From Aphrophora alni (taxonomy: Eukaryota > Arthropoda > Insecta > Hemiptera > Aphrophoridae), in NCBI GenBank assembly GCA_963513935.1, contig OY740765.1, positions 123,819,362 through 123,883,361 on the forward strand: a DNA stretch of 64,000 nucleotides, in the 5' to 3' direction. The translations under genes were made by a program, and so were the position numbers. The notes under the pieces were generated by a model. It worked only from the letters and a program-made list of their open reading frames with translations, made no database searches and was not told the DNA's origin. Each line of letters starts with the position of its first letter. The stretch's first letter is position 1. Positions 13,434 to 25,307 of this stretch are shown here, piece after piece.

Positions 13434-14420
13434 TATCAATTTTAAAATATTATCTTATAATGTATGTGGACTAAGAGCCAAGGTTGGTGAAGATTAATTT
13501 TTTCATTTACTAAATAAGTAGGATTTAATTTTGTTATTAGAAACATTTATATCTGAACATGGTGAAGAGTTTATTGTTAAGAGTCTTCCTAATTTTAAAT
13601 TGATTTTTTTAGTTTTGCTGAAAGAAATGCTAATTTTGGAAGGGCAATAGGAGGTATTATTTGTTGTGTAAATTTACAGTCATCCTATACTAAAGAAGTT
13701 AGTTTCGTATGCAAACGTAATATAAAATTAATTGAAATTAAAAATTGGTTGGTTTTGCCAATTTATTTAAATTATAACAAATGGGAGAACAGCTTTGAAA
13801 ATTTGTGTAATTTTATTAATTCAAATTCAGAGCAAAATTTAATAATAATTGGAGATTTTAATGGCCGAATATCTAACGAACAAAATAATTCTGATATGTA
13901 TAATTATATTAATGTAACTAGTACAATTAGAGGGGTCAGAAAATCGAAAGACAGGATATTAAATACAAGGAATTATTCTAGAATTATTCCTTAATTTTGG
14001 ATGGTTTTTTTTTTGGTTTTGAATGGCAGAACGCAAAGTGATGCTGAAGGAGAATTTACTTTTATTGGGAAGATGGGTAATTCTGTAATTGACCTTGCGG
14101 TTGTATCAGTGAGTTGTTTAGAAATAGTAAATGATTTTGAGGTTATAAGTCATGCAGGATCGGATCATCTACCTATTTGTGTAAATTGTAAAGTTGGTAG
14201 ACTTGCAGAGAGACAAAGGGGTGGGGATTGTACACTACCATTGTTGCCAAGAATAAAATGGACTAATTCAGATAACGTCTTGTTCGGTAAAAACATAGAT
14301 AAGGAAATGTCAACCTTTGATGTCTTGAATGATAACCAGATAAATGTCAATAGCATGATTTGTTGTATCAAACAAGCAGCCCACTTTAAACCGAGTACAA
14401 ATAATAACACTAGCCTACGG
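13434..14420 (+). pseudogene. LINE ORF2 endonuclease domain, broken
   Basis: This is the AP-like endonuclease that nicks target DNA. Its motifs appear in order across several frames: KILSYNVCGLRAK near 13445, LLLETF near 13540, IIIGDFNGRI near 13848, and GSDHLPICVN near 14158. The Asn, Glu, Asp/Asn and Asp-His residues needed for catalysis are visible, but stops (for example TAA at 13495) and frame changes separate them. The domain runs into the reverse transcriptase frame with a further degraded gap at 14425-14600. Confidence 0.8.
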
Positions 14421-14610
14421 TAAACAAAAAACAACAATGGTTTGATTTCGAATGTCTGGTATCAAGGCAGCGAGCCTTTAACTCTTAAAGGTGTTTCGCA
14501 AAACAAATTAAACTACGGTTAAAGTCGCATATTTAGAGGCAAATAAAAACTTTAAATCGTTATGCAGAACTAAGCGTAAACTACATTACAAATATTATGT
14601 TGTAAATAGT

Positions 14611-16692
14611 TTGGGGCAAGTTAAAGATGCAAAACAATTTTGGAATTCTATGAAAAGTTTTAAAAATACCAAAAGCAGATTAGCTGGAAATATTAGCTGT
14701 GTCGAGTGGGTGGAGTATTTTAAAAATCTTTTGAATCCACTTATTGTACAAAGGGATATTTCTTATACGGAACAGTATATTTTCGACAATGATCTCGACA
14801 AGCAATTCAACCAGCAAGAACTGCAAACGATTTTGGCAAAATTGAAAGATGGGAAGGCTCCAGGTTTTGACGGAGTACCGTATGATTTTTTTATAAACGG
14901 CCCACGGGTTTTAAGTTCAAAGCTATTGGCTATTTCCAATAAAATATATATGGAAGAACGCGTTCTAGAAAGTTTTAAAAAATCTATAATTTTTCCCTTG
15001 CATAAAAAAGGGGATGTCAATTGTGTGCAAAATTACAGAGGTCTGTCATTTATAGATTGTATAGCGAAAGTGTTTGCTAGTTTATTGCACAATCGATTAA
15101 ACAATTGGGTACACAGTCATCAAATAATTAGTGAATTTCAAGCCGGATTTAGAAAGGGTTATTCCACCATAGATAACATATTCAACTTAACTAGTATGAT
15201 TCAGTTGCAACTGTCAAAGAAGGGGGCGAAACCGTATTGTTTTTTTGTAGATTTTTCCTCTGCTTTTGATACTACTAATAGAAAGGCGCTGTATTTTAAG
15301 TTATCGTGTTTGGGTGTTTCTTCTCATATGCTGAATATTATAAAAGAGCTTTACAAAGGTACAACATCGGGAGTGTGGTGTAATGCGGGCGTAACGAAAT
15401 GTTTTGAAACTAATATGGGTTTTAAACAAGGCTGTATTTTACGTCCATTGCTATTCTCTTTATTTGTAAACGATTTGGCTGATATTTTAGATGGAGGATG
15501 CGATTTTGAAGGGTTTAAGGTCAGTGTTTTATTGTATGTAGATGATATTGTTATTCTGTCCCCTACTCCTGGTAGTTTGCAGAGTATGATAAATAAACTC
15601 GAAAATTATTGTAACAAGTGGAATATTCGGGTTAATTTAAGTAAATATAAAATAATGGTTTTTAGGAAAGGGGGTCAGTTGTGTAGAAATGAGAAGTGGT
15701 GGAACAAAAGGCAACGGGTAGAGGTTGTCAATAAATATAAATACTTAGGTGTTATACTTACTCCATCATTGTCATGGGAAATTCAATTTAAGGACAAATC
15801 TATGGCTGTAAAATATGCTATAAACGCGGTATGGCACAACCTTTTAGGTAACGAGAGGGTCCCACTTAGTGCCAAGTTTACATGTTTTAATTCTATTGTG
15901 AAGGCGATTTTATGCTACAGATCCCAGGTCTGGGGCTACAAGGAAAGCGATGAATTGGAAGGGGTAATTAGATTATTTATAAAAAGATTATTTAAGTTGC
16001 CAAATAACACCCCAAATTATGTCTTGTTTTTAGAAACAGGGTTTGAAAAGGTTTATTTGTATACATTGAGAATCCACCTGAATTTGCTTTTAGGGTTTGT
16101 AGCTTTACCAAAGAATAGATTGCCAAACATTCTTGCTAAACAAATAATAAAAAGTGGCATTTACTGGTACCAGGAGTGGAGAGTGTTAGGATATAAATAC
16201 GGGATTGATGTGGGTATGAGCAATATTGATAGGCTACTGGAACAGATGCTTAGTGTTATTGAAGCGGTCAGAGTTACTTGGGAGGGAGAATGTTTACAGT
16301 GGGCAAGAAATGCGACATATCACAAACAGTACCGGGACCTTGACTTTCAACTCTGCATTAGACTTGTTTTATTTGATAAATATGATATACAAACAATAAG
16401 TTGGATCATCAAAGCAAGGGCGGAACTTGTTGACTTAAACTATAAACCGTGGTGTAACGATAAAATATGGTTACGCTCCTTATGCAACATAAATGAAAAC
16501 GAGACGGGTTACCATTTTATTGCTCGCTGCCCTATCCTAGCCGATATAAGAAATTTGTGCTTTTTCAAACGCAGTTTAAATAGGGGGGAATTTGAACTTT
16601 TATTAAATGGGAGAAATTGGTGGAGATTGGGGAAATTCATGAAGATTGCATGGAAATTTAGATGGGAATTAATAAATGAATTTAATTTTTAA
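14611..16692 (+). CDS. LINE reverse transcriptase (3' two thirds of ORF2)
   Basis: This uninterrupted frame of 693 codons polymerises element cDNA on nicked genomic DNA. The frame has no real start codon (14611 is TTG) and continues from the broken endonuclease. Visible motifs: APGFDGVPYDF near residue 84, FQAGFRKGYST near 178, FVDFSSAFDTT (motif A) near 213, GFKQGCILRPLLFSLFVNDL (motif B) near 270, YVDDIVIL (motif C) near 311 and YKYLGVILTPS near 376. The C-terminus has a Cys-His-Cys cluster (SLCN..GYHFIARCP) like the zinc knuckle of many LINEs. The catalytic aspartates are present. Because the rest of the element is broken, this is a surviving fragment of a pseudogene. Confidence 0.88.
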   Translation: MGQVKDAKQFWNSMKSFKNTKSRLAGNISCVEWVEYFKNLLNPLIVQRDISYTEQYIFDNDLDKQFNQQELQTILAKLKDGKAPGFDGVPYDFFINGPRVLSSKLLAISNKIYMEERVLESFKKSIIFPLHKKGDVNCVQNYRGLSFIDCIAKVFASLLHNRLNNWVHSHQIISEFQAGFRKGYSTIDNIFNLTSMIQLQLSKKGAKPYCFFVDFSSAFDTTNRKALYFKLSCLGVSSHMLNIIKELYKGTTSGVWCNAGVTKCFETNMGFKQGCILRPLLFSLFVNDLADILDGGCDFEGFKVSVLLYVDDIVILSPTPGSLQSMINKLENYCNKWNIRVNLSKYKIMVFRKGGQLCRNEKWWNKRQRVEVVNKYKYLGVILTPSLSWEIQFKDKSMAVKYAINAVWHNLLGNERVPLSAKFTCFNSIVKAILCYRSQVWGYKESDELEGVIRLFIKRLFKLPNNTPNYVLFLETGFEKVYLYTLRIHLNLLLGFVALPKNRLPNILAKQIIKSGIYWYQEWRVLGYKYGIDVGMSNIDRLLEQMLSVIEAVRVTWEGECLQWARNATYHKQYRDLDFQLCIRLVLFDKYDIQTISWIIKARAELVDLNYKPWCNDKIWLRSLCNINENETGYHFIARCPILADIRNLCFFKRSLNRGEFELLLNGRNWWRLGKFMKIAWKFRWELINEFNF

Positions 16693-17145
16693 CTGTAACA
16701 GTACACAAAAATTTGGTTGGGAAGGCGGGTTACACCTAAGTTCTTGGAAGGATTACTGTAAATCTATTTATATATGTAAGTAATTTTAATTGTATAGCTG
16801 GTGCCAAATTAATTAGTTCTATAGTAATTTATATTGAATATTTTGTATGATTATATGAATATATATGTATGGGTGCACTGATGGAAGGAAGGTTATATAC
16901 ACACAGGTCTATATGTGTAAATATATGTGACTCATAGTATAATTTTTAACTATATTGTTTTGTTTATGCCAACCCAGCTGACGGTCAAAAAGACCATTGC
17001 AGTAAAGTACTCTGTAAAGAAAGAATATTATTAAGTTTATTTCATTTTATTTTATCTTCTATAATTAATTAATTGTGAATTTATTTTATATTTTGTATGT
17101 CAAAATAAAGTACTTTTTCTATTATATTATATTCTATATTCTATT
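16693..17145 (+). other. LINE 3' untranslated region and tail
   Basis: About 450 bp without open frames. It includes AAAATAAAGTACTTTTTC near the end and a final ATTATATTATATTCTATATT stretch that acts as the 3' tail. It ends exactly where the 142-bp repeat resumes. Confidence 0.7.
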
Positions 17146-17307
17146 CATAGTACTTTTCCCAGCCCTAAAATGTATGTTATACTGTACAGTCCTAATAGTA
17201 GTTATGCGATTAAGCAGAAAAGTGTCTTAAATTAATTCAGCAGCCTAAACAGTTACTTTTGGTAGTGTTTAACAACAAAACACATGTCATAGTACTTTTC
17301 CCAGCCT
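17146..17307. repeat. 142-bp tandem repeat, right part
   Basis: One full unit (17146-17287) and the start of the next (17288-17306). The sequence is near identical to 11998-12139, so the LINE split one array. Confidence 0.85.
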
Positions 17308-17309
17308 TA

Positions 17310-18030
17310 GGGCATTTATTGTCTGGGCATTGAAAGACAAGAAATTGAGATATTCGGCAAAATACACTGGGAAATCCTCACACTTAACAAATATCATAAA
17401 CCACCTAACTTATAGAAAGGTTTTGAACCCGAACGGCCATAAAGGATCACCGGGTTTTCACTAATTGGTTCTGTTAAAAACATGCATTAATGACATACCT
17501 ATAAATATAAGTAAATATGTTTTTTTCACAAACACTCCCGAAATTACATGCCCTTACCACATGTAAAAAAAAAGTTTGCTGATGGCCACCTTAGGATCGT
17601 CACGTTTAGGGAAACAGGTAATACAAATTTTCCCTAGGCCCTTTAGTGGAACCGACCTTATTAACCTATCTTGTTATTTGTGCTTTAGATAATAGTATTA
17701 ATACATACAACTGTTATATTATAAATTGGAAATATACAGGATGCCCTCGAAATCTCTGGTCCCCTTTTGTGGATTTGTTCCTGGAATCGAGACAAACAAA
17801 TTTCACAATATAAACATAGGTCAACGGTGCTTACTTTTTCGTCTGTCTGTCTGTTTTTTTCACAAAATAATTCATATCTATAGAACGGTTTCACCAATTG
17901 AGTTCAAACTAGACTTGAAGTTATACCTAATAATGATCTATTATGAATAAAATAAACGATTATATCCAATGATGCGTTTAAAAATGGCGACTGTTAAAAA
18001 TGTCATACCTAACAAACTAAAAAACCTTTT
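17310..18030. other. Spacer with repeat fragments
   Basis: No gene. CAGGATGCCCTCGAAAT at 17739 resembles a transposon end. TTTTTCGTCTGTCTGTCTG with CACAAAATAATTCATATCTA at 17838-17880 is a fragment of the TCTGTCTG repeat family. Confidence 0.4.
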
Positions 18031-18032
18031 AT

Positions 18033-18335
18033 TTTGTCAAAAAAATTCAATACATCTTTGTTGTTGCCCTTTTCAATTTCCTATCGGAAAGTGTAATTAT
18101 CAAAACAATTGGATGAAGGATAATTGTTAAGTTAGGGATTATTACAGCATAATATGTACACACAATATATTGTTGTGTTTACTGTGTTGGTATAAGATGC
18201 CGGGTTGAACAAACCGATTATTACACATAACTTAACTATTATCCTTCATCCGATTGTTTTGGCGGTTACACCATCCGATACGAAATGAAAAGGGCTACAA
18301 AAATAATTTCTTGAAATTTTTTGTTAAAATGTAGG
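18033..18335. repeat. Fold-back (palindromic) element
   Basis: Two arms of about 110 bp in inverted orientation (18033-18143 and 18222-18330) surround about 80 bp. Shared blocks are CTTCATCCGATTGTTTTGGC, ACCATCCGATACG and AAAAGGGCTACAAAAA. No transposase is present, so this is MITE-like. Confidence 0.75.
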
Positions 18336-18682
18336 CCTACGGTTTTTGGGCAATTCAGGCTTGAAATTTTCAAACACATTATTGTATATAATCGGTTATC
18401 TTGTTTAAATAGATCATTGTTAGATTAAACTTTGTGCAAAGTTTGAGCTCAATCAGTCATATAATTCTCTAGATAAAAATTATTTAGTGAAAAAACAAAT
18501 TGGTGGCTATGGGGAAACAAAGCTTGTCCGGACCCATGTCTATTTGATTTTTTTTCTCATTCTTATGTGCTGAATCATATCCTAGAATATTGCAGAGTAA
18601 TTACAAAACATCCTGCATATAGTTGAAAATCTTATTAAAATTATGCAAAACATCCCAATATTGTGATTACGTACGCTGTTAT

Positions 18683-18800
18683 TATCTTTAACTTAACTGG
18701 TATCCTTCATCCGATTTTTTTGAAGTTACAACATCCGATAGGGAATTAAAAGTGCTACAAAAAGGTGTCTTGAATTTTTTTGTTAAAATGTACTGTTTTT
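18683..18800. repeat. Single arm of the same fold-back family
   Basis: AACTTAACTGGTATCCTTCA, then ATCCGATAGGGAATTAAAAG and TGAATTTTTTTGTTAAAATG match the right arm of the element at 18.03-18.33 kb in the same orientation. Confidence 0.7.
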
Positions 18801-18885
18801 GTGTATATTAGGTTAGAAATTTCCAAACGGTCGCCATTACGAAACGCAAGATTGGATATAATCCTTTATTTTACTTAAAGTAGAT

Positions 18886-19145
18886 CATTTTACTTTCTCA
18901 CTATCCTACTATAGTATAGAGAATGTATAAATATAGTGATCGCAAAAAAATCGATGATGAGATTTTTGTGGATATATCCGTTTTGGGAAACCCTGAGTCC
19001 AAAAAAGTGGTTTTTACAAAATGTCTGTCTGTATGTATGTCTGTCTGTCTGTATGTCTGTCTGTATGTCTGTCTGTATGTCTGTATGTAGACAAAGCTAG
19101 AGAGAAAACTATTTGATCGATTTCAAAAAAAAATATACCAAACAT
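18886..19145 (+). repeat. GATCGCAAAAAAATCGATG / TCTGTCTGTATG repeat, copy 2
   Basis: Near identical to copy 1 at 11.73 kb, with an expanded TCTG/TATG tetranucleotide tract (19021-19087). Confidence 0.75.
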
Positions 19146-19149
19146 GTCA

Positions 19150-20540
19150 ATTAGGCCTGTTCAGATTCACGAAAAAGGGTTTTGACAAATTTTGAAAAAT
19201 AACCCCCTTTATGGCCAAAAAACTCCCAAAAAAATCAGTTATTATTTTTTAAATAAAAAAACGGCTCTAACGATTTTGATAAAGATTTTCTTATTTTTAG
19301 CCCTTAACGTACTATACCATATGCGAAAATCGGCATCTTTCTAAAAATTCTCGTTTAGGTAATAATAAAAATAATAATTTTATTATTAAAAACTCTCCTA
19401 CTTTAATGTGTTCCTTCTCCTACTTTAATACAATTGTGAAGTCACAGTGAATCTGTTTAGTAATTTAAATGTGAGAAAGTATGTGCCAGTTTCTGGTACC
19501 GTTTATTTAGGTATAACTTCATGTCACGTTTGAACCGAATCGGTCAAACACATCTCTAGATAGATATCAATTATAATTTTGTTAAAAACACATAGAACCT
19601 ACATACAGATAGAAAATCATTGTTTTTAAAATTCCTTTAGACTTAAAGAAAGCGAACACTATCCCAATTCATATTGCCAACAATTAAAAATAGCGTACGC
19701 CTTTTACATTTTAGGAATCTTGATTTTCTTAGTAATAACGATGCCATTTTTTAATTATGATAATTAATATTACTACTGTTACATATTAATTGTAAACAAG
19801 TGAATGGATCAAAACAATAACGAACTTTGTCTAAGAACTGTTTCTTGTTAAATAAGAAAGTTTGTGTGTATGTATATATAGAAGCACACTTTAAGAGTGT
19901 TATATAGGTAAGGATTTTTTTTTTAAAGTACTAAAATTAAAATGGATGAGTCAGAGGTGGGAGGCACAACAAATTACCTGACGTTAAAGTTGAAGAAGTC
20001 CTGGAAAATATTTCAAAGTTTTTAAACAATAAATCGTACTATAGCTATTTAACAACTCGAGCAGAATATTGGAGAACTCAATAATTCCAATAACTTATTT
20101 CAATAACCTATGTATGGTCAAAGTTATAGGCTTCTTTGGCGCAGAAGGATAGCACTTTCGTAAAGAATCTTTAATTGTGGTGTCATGTATTTATATTTAA
20201 TTTTAGCAATAAATTAATTACAGTACTGTAGTTATTAGTTAAAGCACAAATTTGGTAATTTCCCTAGTTCACAATATTATCCTGAAAACGGAAAGATAGA
20301 CAGCCAGAGTGAAGTCTAAAGAGGACTTTATTTTTATTATATAGAGGAACTATATTAATCTTTGTTTTTCTAAATCTTAGGTAGTTGGTTCGAATCTAAA
20401 TCTCGTTATTTTTTTTTAATAACCGTAAAGATTTCAATTTATTTAGGAAAGGCTATTTATAATACTAAATTAATTACGATTCTACAAAGAAAGTACGTTT
20501 GTTGTTTTTAAGATTCGTGTTAAATAGAACATTGTTGAAA
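19150..20540. other. AT-rich spacer with tRNA-like boxes
   Basis: No protein gene. TTGGCGCAGAAGGATAGCAC (20131) resembles a Pol III box A. GTTGGTTCGAATCTAA (20383) resembles a box B with a partly pairing T arm. The two are 250 bp apart and the region between is flanked by AATCTT repeats. This could be a tRNA or SINE relic split by an insertion, at low confidence. Confidence 0.25.
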
Positions 20541-20558
20541 ATACAATAATGAGACACC

Positions 20559-20837
20559 GTGAAAATAATGGAGGTTACAGTTTTACAAAAACAGAAAAAC
20601 ATCCCCCCAGCCCACATCCAAAACAGAATCACGGACGCATGTTATTCACAATTATCATCTCATCAGAGAATAAACTATATTTCCGTTCCCAAAGTTGGTT
20701 TGTTCACATGCAGGCCTATAGGTTACTCATCAACATTTGAAGAATTGTGCCAGGAAGTAGTTCTTCCTTCATTGGAACAGACTGAGCTTGTTAGGAGTGT
20801 TACTGAAAAAAAAAACATCGAGCTTCAACTGAACTAA
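20559..20837 (+). other. Unassigned open frame (92 codons)
   Basis: The frame starts MKIMEVTVLQKQKNIPPAHI and includes FEELCQEVVLPSLEQTELVR, which has a protein-like amphipathic composition. There is no recognisable domain and no convincing splice context; it ends at TAA 20835. It could be a fragment of a decayed gene or chance. Confidence 0.2.
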
Positions 20838-20839
20838 AC

Positions 20840-22300
20840 TAAGATGTCTACAAGGAATTGTTTAATCAAATATTTACACATTTTATCTTTACAAAAAAAA
20901 CTGTTCTGCAATTTGTGAAACACGTAAAAACATTTTGCCTTAAAATAGTTGATTTTTTTTTTTTTTTTTTTTTTCACAAATTTCTTTATTTATCGAAGTT
21001 AAAGAGACCAACAGTCAAAAACGAAATATATTTTATCTAACTTCGTTTTAAGATATGTTAAACAATTTGAAGAAAACTGAACAAAAATTACGCGAGCTAC
21101 TCAATTCGCCAGAGTTTTGAAACCCCAAAAATCGGTTCAAAGCTTTTCCGATTTCTCGATTTATTATGGATTTAGTAATTTATATTAAACATTGAATTTA
21201 AAAAAAACGGTTAAATATCATCAGAATTCTTTGACAACTGTATCGAACTCATCCAAAAGAAATGTTTGTGACAAATAAGTTGAAATTACTCAATCAAACT
21301 TCAGAACAATCAAAACTTCAATAGTACAGTTCAATAGAACAGATTAAGTACGACAATATACATTAAATGCTATATAACATGTAGGATAATCCTATCGTGC
21401 TTAGTTTTCGAATATCCGCCATATATTTAAAAATAAAATAACATTATAACTTTAGAAATATATATGATATTGAGTTCAGATTTGATAAACTCATTTTTCA
21501 TGTAACGTTTTACACGAGATTTGAAAATGATTTCCATTTTAAAATGTTAAAGTCTTATACTGTATATTGAAAACTTGTTAACCTTATAAAACAATTACAA
21601 GAGAGTGAAACTTTTATTTGTTAATGACGAACAATATGGTATTTATATTTTTACTGTAGCAGTAAAAGAATATATATTTGAACAGAAAAGGGAAAATTGC
21701 ATCACAAATATTATATAATTTTAACAACAAATAAACTTGTGCTCTATGAAGTAAGAATCGGTTGACATTTGATGGTTGGTGAATTGAGGGGTTGGTTTTG
21801 AGATTGTCTAGATAAACATTTATAGTTAGTTATAGAAATTCGAACAAACAATATTAGGTAGTAGCAAATTTAAAAGAAATAGTAGAAATAGGCTGTGGAT
21901 ATCTAGTTATGACTCACTTACGCTCAGTAAGGAGGGAGTAATGCAACGTTGTCACATGGTGTGTTTTTTCTACCTGTGGCGCAGGTAGCCGACAAGATGC
22001 CGAGGATCCCCCAAGAAAAAAAAAACAAGTGTTATCCATTTAATTCACGTTTCTTAACGGAATTAATTCAACAAATCGGTCGGGAAAAACACCCTGGATA
22101 AATTGTATTGTTTTATATAAACTGTTGTTTCCTAAGTATTACATGGAGAGAAATTGCACTTCACCGTCCAGTAGTTCAATAAATAAATGATTTAGGCAAC
22201 TCAAGACATATGTAAGCCTAACATTCATTTCATCAACCATGATAATTGATCTGGTGATAATCACCCTGCTTGTCCAGAATTTAGAATAAATTTAGATAGT
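20840..22300. other. AT-rich spacer
   Basis: Contains a poly(T) run near 20948-20974 and a GC-richer patch at 21905-22020 (CTACCTGTGGCGCAGGTAGC is an inverted repeat). Nothing identifiable. Confidence 0.4.
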
Positions 22301-22792
22301 ACTCAACAAAAAAACCTTTCAAAAATGTAAAACTTTCGTAAGTATGACCTTGCGTTTTATTCCCTTTAACTTACTCAACACATTGTTACATTTTCCTTTT
22401 CCTTGTATCTGAAGTAATTTAATAAATAAGGCAGCGAAAGCATGAGAAATCATACTGGGGTGGGGGTTGTCTCTGAACACTATTCCAGTGGGCGACATAT
22501 CACCCCACATTTGATTTATTAATAAATTCCTAAATACTACCATCTTGGAAAAGCAATTTTTATTAATAAACCAATAGTATAAAATTTATTGAGCATATAT
22601 TATATTAATAATCATTTCGAAGTTGTATTATACAAAGACTTGAATATAACTTGCATAATACCTTCAACAACCATAAAATAGTATTTAGATTTTTTTTAAA
22701 CGTAAGTGAGCAGTTAAAAATCGAAAATTCAATTTAAAACTTAAAATATTTCTAAAGAAGATAACATGAGCATGATTATTTTATATTTTATT

Positions 22793-24404
22793 TACAAGTT
22801 AAAGTTTTTTCCAGCTTCAACTACTGCATTTTCTAAGTTTAGACCTTGACTTTTATGAATAGTTATTCCATAACTATTGCAAATTGGAAATTGTTTTCTT
22901 ATTATAAAAGCATTCCTCATTCATTGAAATTTAGATTCTATACGTTCTATAGAATATTGTCTTTTATTGGTAAGTTCAATTTTAATAGTGTCGACAACAT
23001 TATTATTATCTCTTGTTACAGAAATAATAGTACCTATTGTACCATTTAGCCAAGCCGATAGAAACATCAATATTTCGTCTTATCATAATTTTTGATCCAG
23101 CTTTTATTTTAATTACTCTAGCTAATCCTGCAGTTCGTGAACTACCCGCTTCATCATTCATTAAAGACTTTATTATTTTTTTGTGCATATTCTTCGCTCG
23201 AATTGTATCTTCGGCAACAAGCTCAATTTCCTCGGCATTAATTTTTTTTAACATAGCATCTTTAAGGTATCGCACATTTGATTGGTAGGTAATAAGCAAA
23301 CAGTATTTGATGGCAAAGTATTTGGAAAGTTACAAAGTTAAGATATTTCCACTTAAAAGTTTAAATACATGATTACGCATTAAGGAATATGTATAAGTAA
23401 TATTTTGCGGATCATGGCCAAATACTAATGAAGTGGCAAAAATGCTATCGCGAAAACGCCATAATCAACTCCATTAAGTTGCTGGGCTACAGAAGGAAAT
23501 ATAATCTTTTTCATTTTTGTTAAAATAAAATTTTAAAATCTGCATCTAATGTATCAGATTTTGAAGAATCATAAATATATAATAACTTACCATCGTAATA
23601 GCTACATAACCAATGTTCAAAATTAGAAAACAATATTTGAATATTTTTTTCACCCTCAGCCATTGGTTTGATTTTTGAAAGAACTTGAAGTCTTCCGGTA
23701 TGTTGAGGCTTGTAAATTAGTAAACCGTAAAAGTAGGTTATGAAATCTTTCAATATGATAATAATTTAGACGTCCTCCATTTTTTATGATATCATAATCA
23801 CAATTGATCATTGAATATTGAAGATGCCAAGGAGGAATTTGAATAAAATGAAAAGGAAAGTTTTTTATAGAACGCTCTCTAATTATACGTAAGAGAAATT
23901 GTCGCATATAATTATTATCACAGTTATATCGCACATAATCTGGTCTAATACCATGTACAAGAGATGTCGCAAAAGCAATTGCGAATATACCACAATCACA
24001 CTCACTCTGAAGTTGAACTTCAGGCTAATTTATAGTCTTTCCAGGTTGAAAATTAAAATGGATATAATTTTAGCAAAACTAATCTATAAGTTACTATGAT
24101 CTTTCTTTTCATTTAATGAGTCATAAATATAAATAGTTTCAGTGTCAAAAAAACTGCACACAAAGTGACCTCTGAGCATGTCATCATCTGTTAAAGGCCA
24201 AAATAAAATTTGAATTCTAGATCTATCAGGAGAAGCGGGAGTAATCATATCATAAATTTGTTATTCTTCCATTCTTAAGAAATCAATAGTAAAACATTCT
24301 TTTATTAAATCGCTGAGGCGCTGTATATTTTATGTTCTACACCTAAATATGCATCTTTGTTAATAATTACGTTCAAAATCTTCGTCACCAAAATCAAAAG
24401 CCAT
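22793..24404 (-). pseudogene. Double Ulp1-like (C48) protease plus PIF1-like helicase relic
   Basis: The minus strand starts at ATG 24404 (MAFDFGDEDFERN) and is broken by many frameshifts. First protease copy: RIQILFWPLTDDDMLRGHFV and IYIYDSLNEK (about 24105-24225), then ECDCGIFAIAFATSLVHG (about 23940-24000), which gives the catalytic His context and the Cys of C48 peptidases. Second copy: RLNYYHIERFHNLLLRF, NIQILFSNFEHWLCSYYDG and LLYIYDSS, then LNGVDYGVFAIAF (about 23450-23480), where the Cys is a Tyr. Helicase part: IKAGSKIMIRRNIDVSIGL (about 23070-23110), then FPICNSYGITIHKSQGLNLE (about 22835-22895) and a TAA near 22793, typical of the PIF1/Helitron-type helicase C-terminus. It probably derives from a large mobile element (Helitron-like or another helicase-encoding type); the helicase N-terminal half is missing. 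Confidence 0.75.
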
Positions 24405-24409
24405 GCTAA

Positions 24410-25300
24410 AAATTCTGTAGTCTTGTTTACTTTTTTTTTTTCATTCACAAAAATAATATTTCTTTTCGTAATTATAGTATATTATAAGTAAATTTGGAAT
24501 AAATTCTTATTTCTTTTTGTGCAATATATATTTTTTCTTTTTAATGATACTTATATAAAATTTCATAATTTTATACTTTTATACAATTTGATTCTTACGT
24601 AACTCTAAATAGAATACCGAAAATTCCAAAAACTACCACGATGTTAATTATTTCTTCCTGTCGCCCTTATAAAAAGGTACCTGTGAAGAAAAAATAAAAA
24701 TGGTCGATAAAATACTTAAATTCTCGGGTGGGGATAAGTAAGGTAAACTACTGGTTTTCTTGTAGAAGTATATACATGCTAGAAAAAGTAATTTGTAGAA
24801 TTGTGGGGTCCATTGTGTGGTGATTACACCGACAATGGGTGATGCGCGCGCAGATAGCCCCGACGAAACGGATGGACTATTATTTATTTAATAACTATTT
24901 ATTATTTCGGAAGTTGTATAAAAGTAAAGTTATTTAAAGTCAGTTTAATATTTCAATATATTTTTGTAAAGATTTGACCTTCGATAAGAATAGTGTTTTA
25001 GATTGTAAATCAATCGCTTATCAGCAGATAAGATGTATGGCAGGATGCTAACAGACATAAATATCTCTTGGATCTAAGCCAAAGAAAATACGATCAACTA
25101 ATTCTAATCTTTCTTCTGCCTAATTTAAAGTAATGATTACGTTCTGATTATTCAACTAAAATCACTTGCATTTATTTTTTATATTTATATCCATGTATGT
25201 ATAATATTTGAATTATGTATGTCTATATATGTATTCACAGGTATTTCGGCATAACCTTACGAAAAAAACTTGTAATATTTTAACCAAACGACTTTTTAAC
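24410..25300. other. Spacer
   Basis: No gene seen. A GC-rich patch at 24830-24875 includes GATGCGCGCGCAGATAGCCC. Confidence 0.4.
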
Positions 25301-25307
25301 CAAACCG

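Larger units (their letters stand above)
12181..17145 (+). mobile_element. Nearly full-length non-LTR retrotransposon (LINE), inactivated
   Basis: The order is a 5' region with a GT microsatellite, an L1-type ORF1 (from 12448), an apurinic endonuclease (from about 13440), a reverse transcriptase (to 16692), then a 3' region ending in a short ATTCTAT-like tandem tail rather than poly(A). It lies within a 142-bp tandem array and is flanked by a 41-bp direct duplication (12140-12180 and 17146-17186), which sets both ends. Frameshifts and stops in ORF1 and the endonuclease make it inactive. No RNase H is seen. The clade is uncertain: the reverse transcriptase and tail suggest the Jockey/CR1/L2 assemblage. 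Confidence 0.9.

Noticed and set aside
22319..22543. 74-codon minus-strand frame near the helicase relic
   Set aside because: Composition is plausible but I recognise no motif and it is separated from the helicase stop by about 250 bp without continuity.
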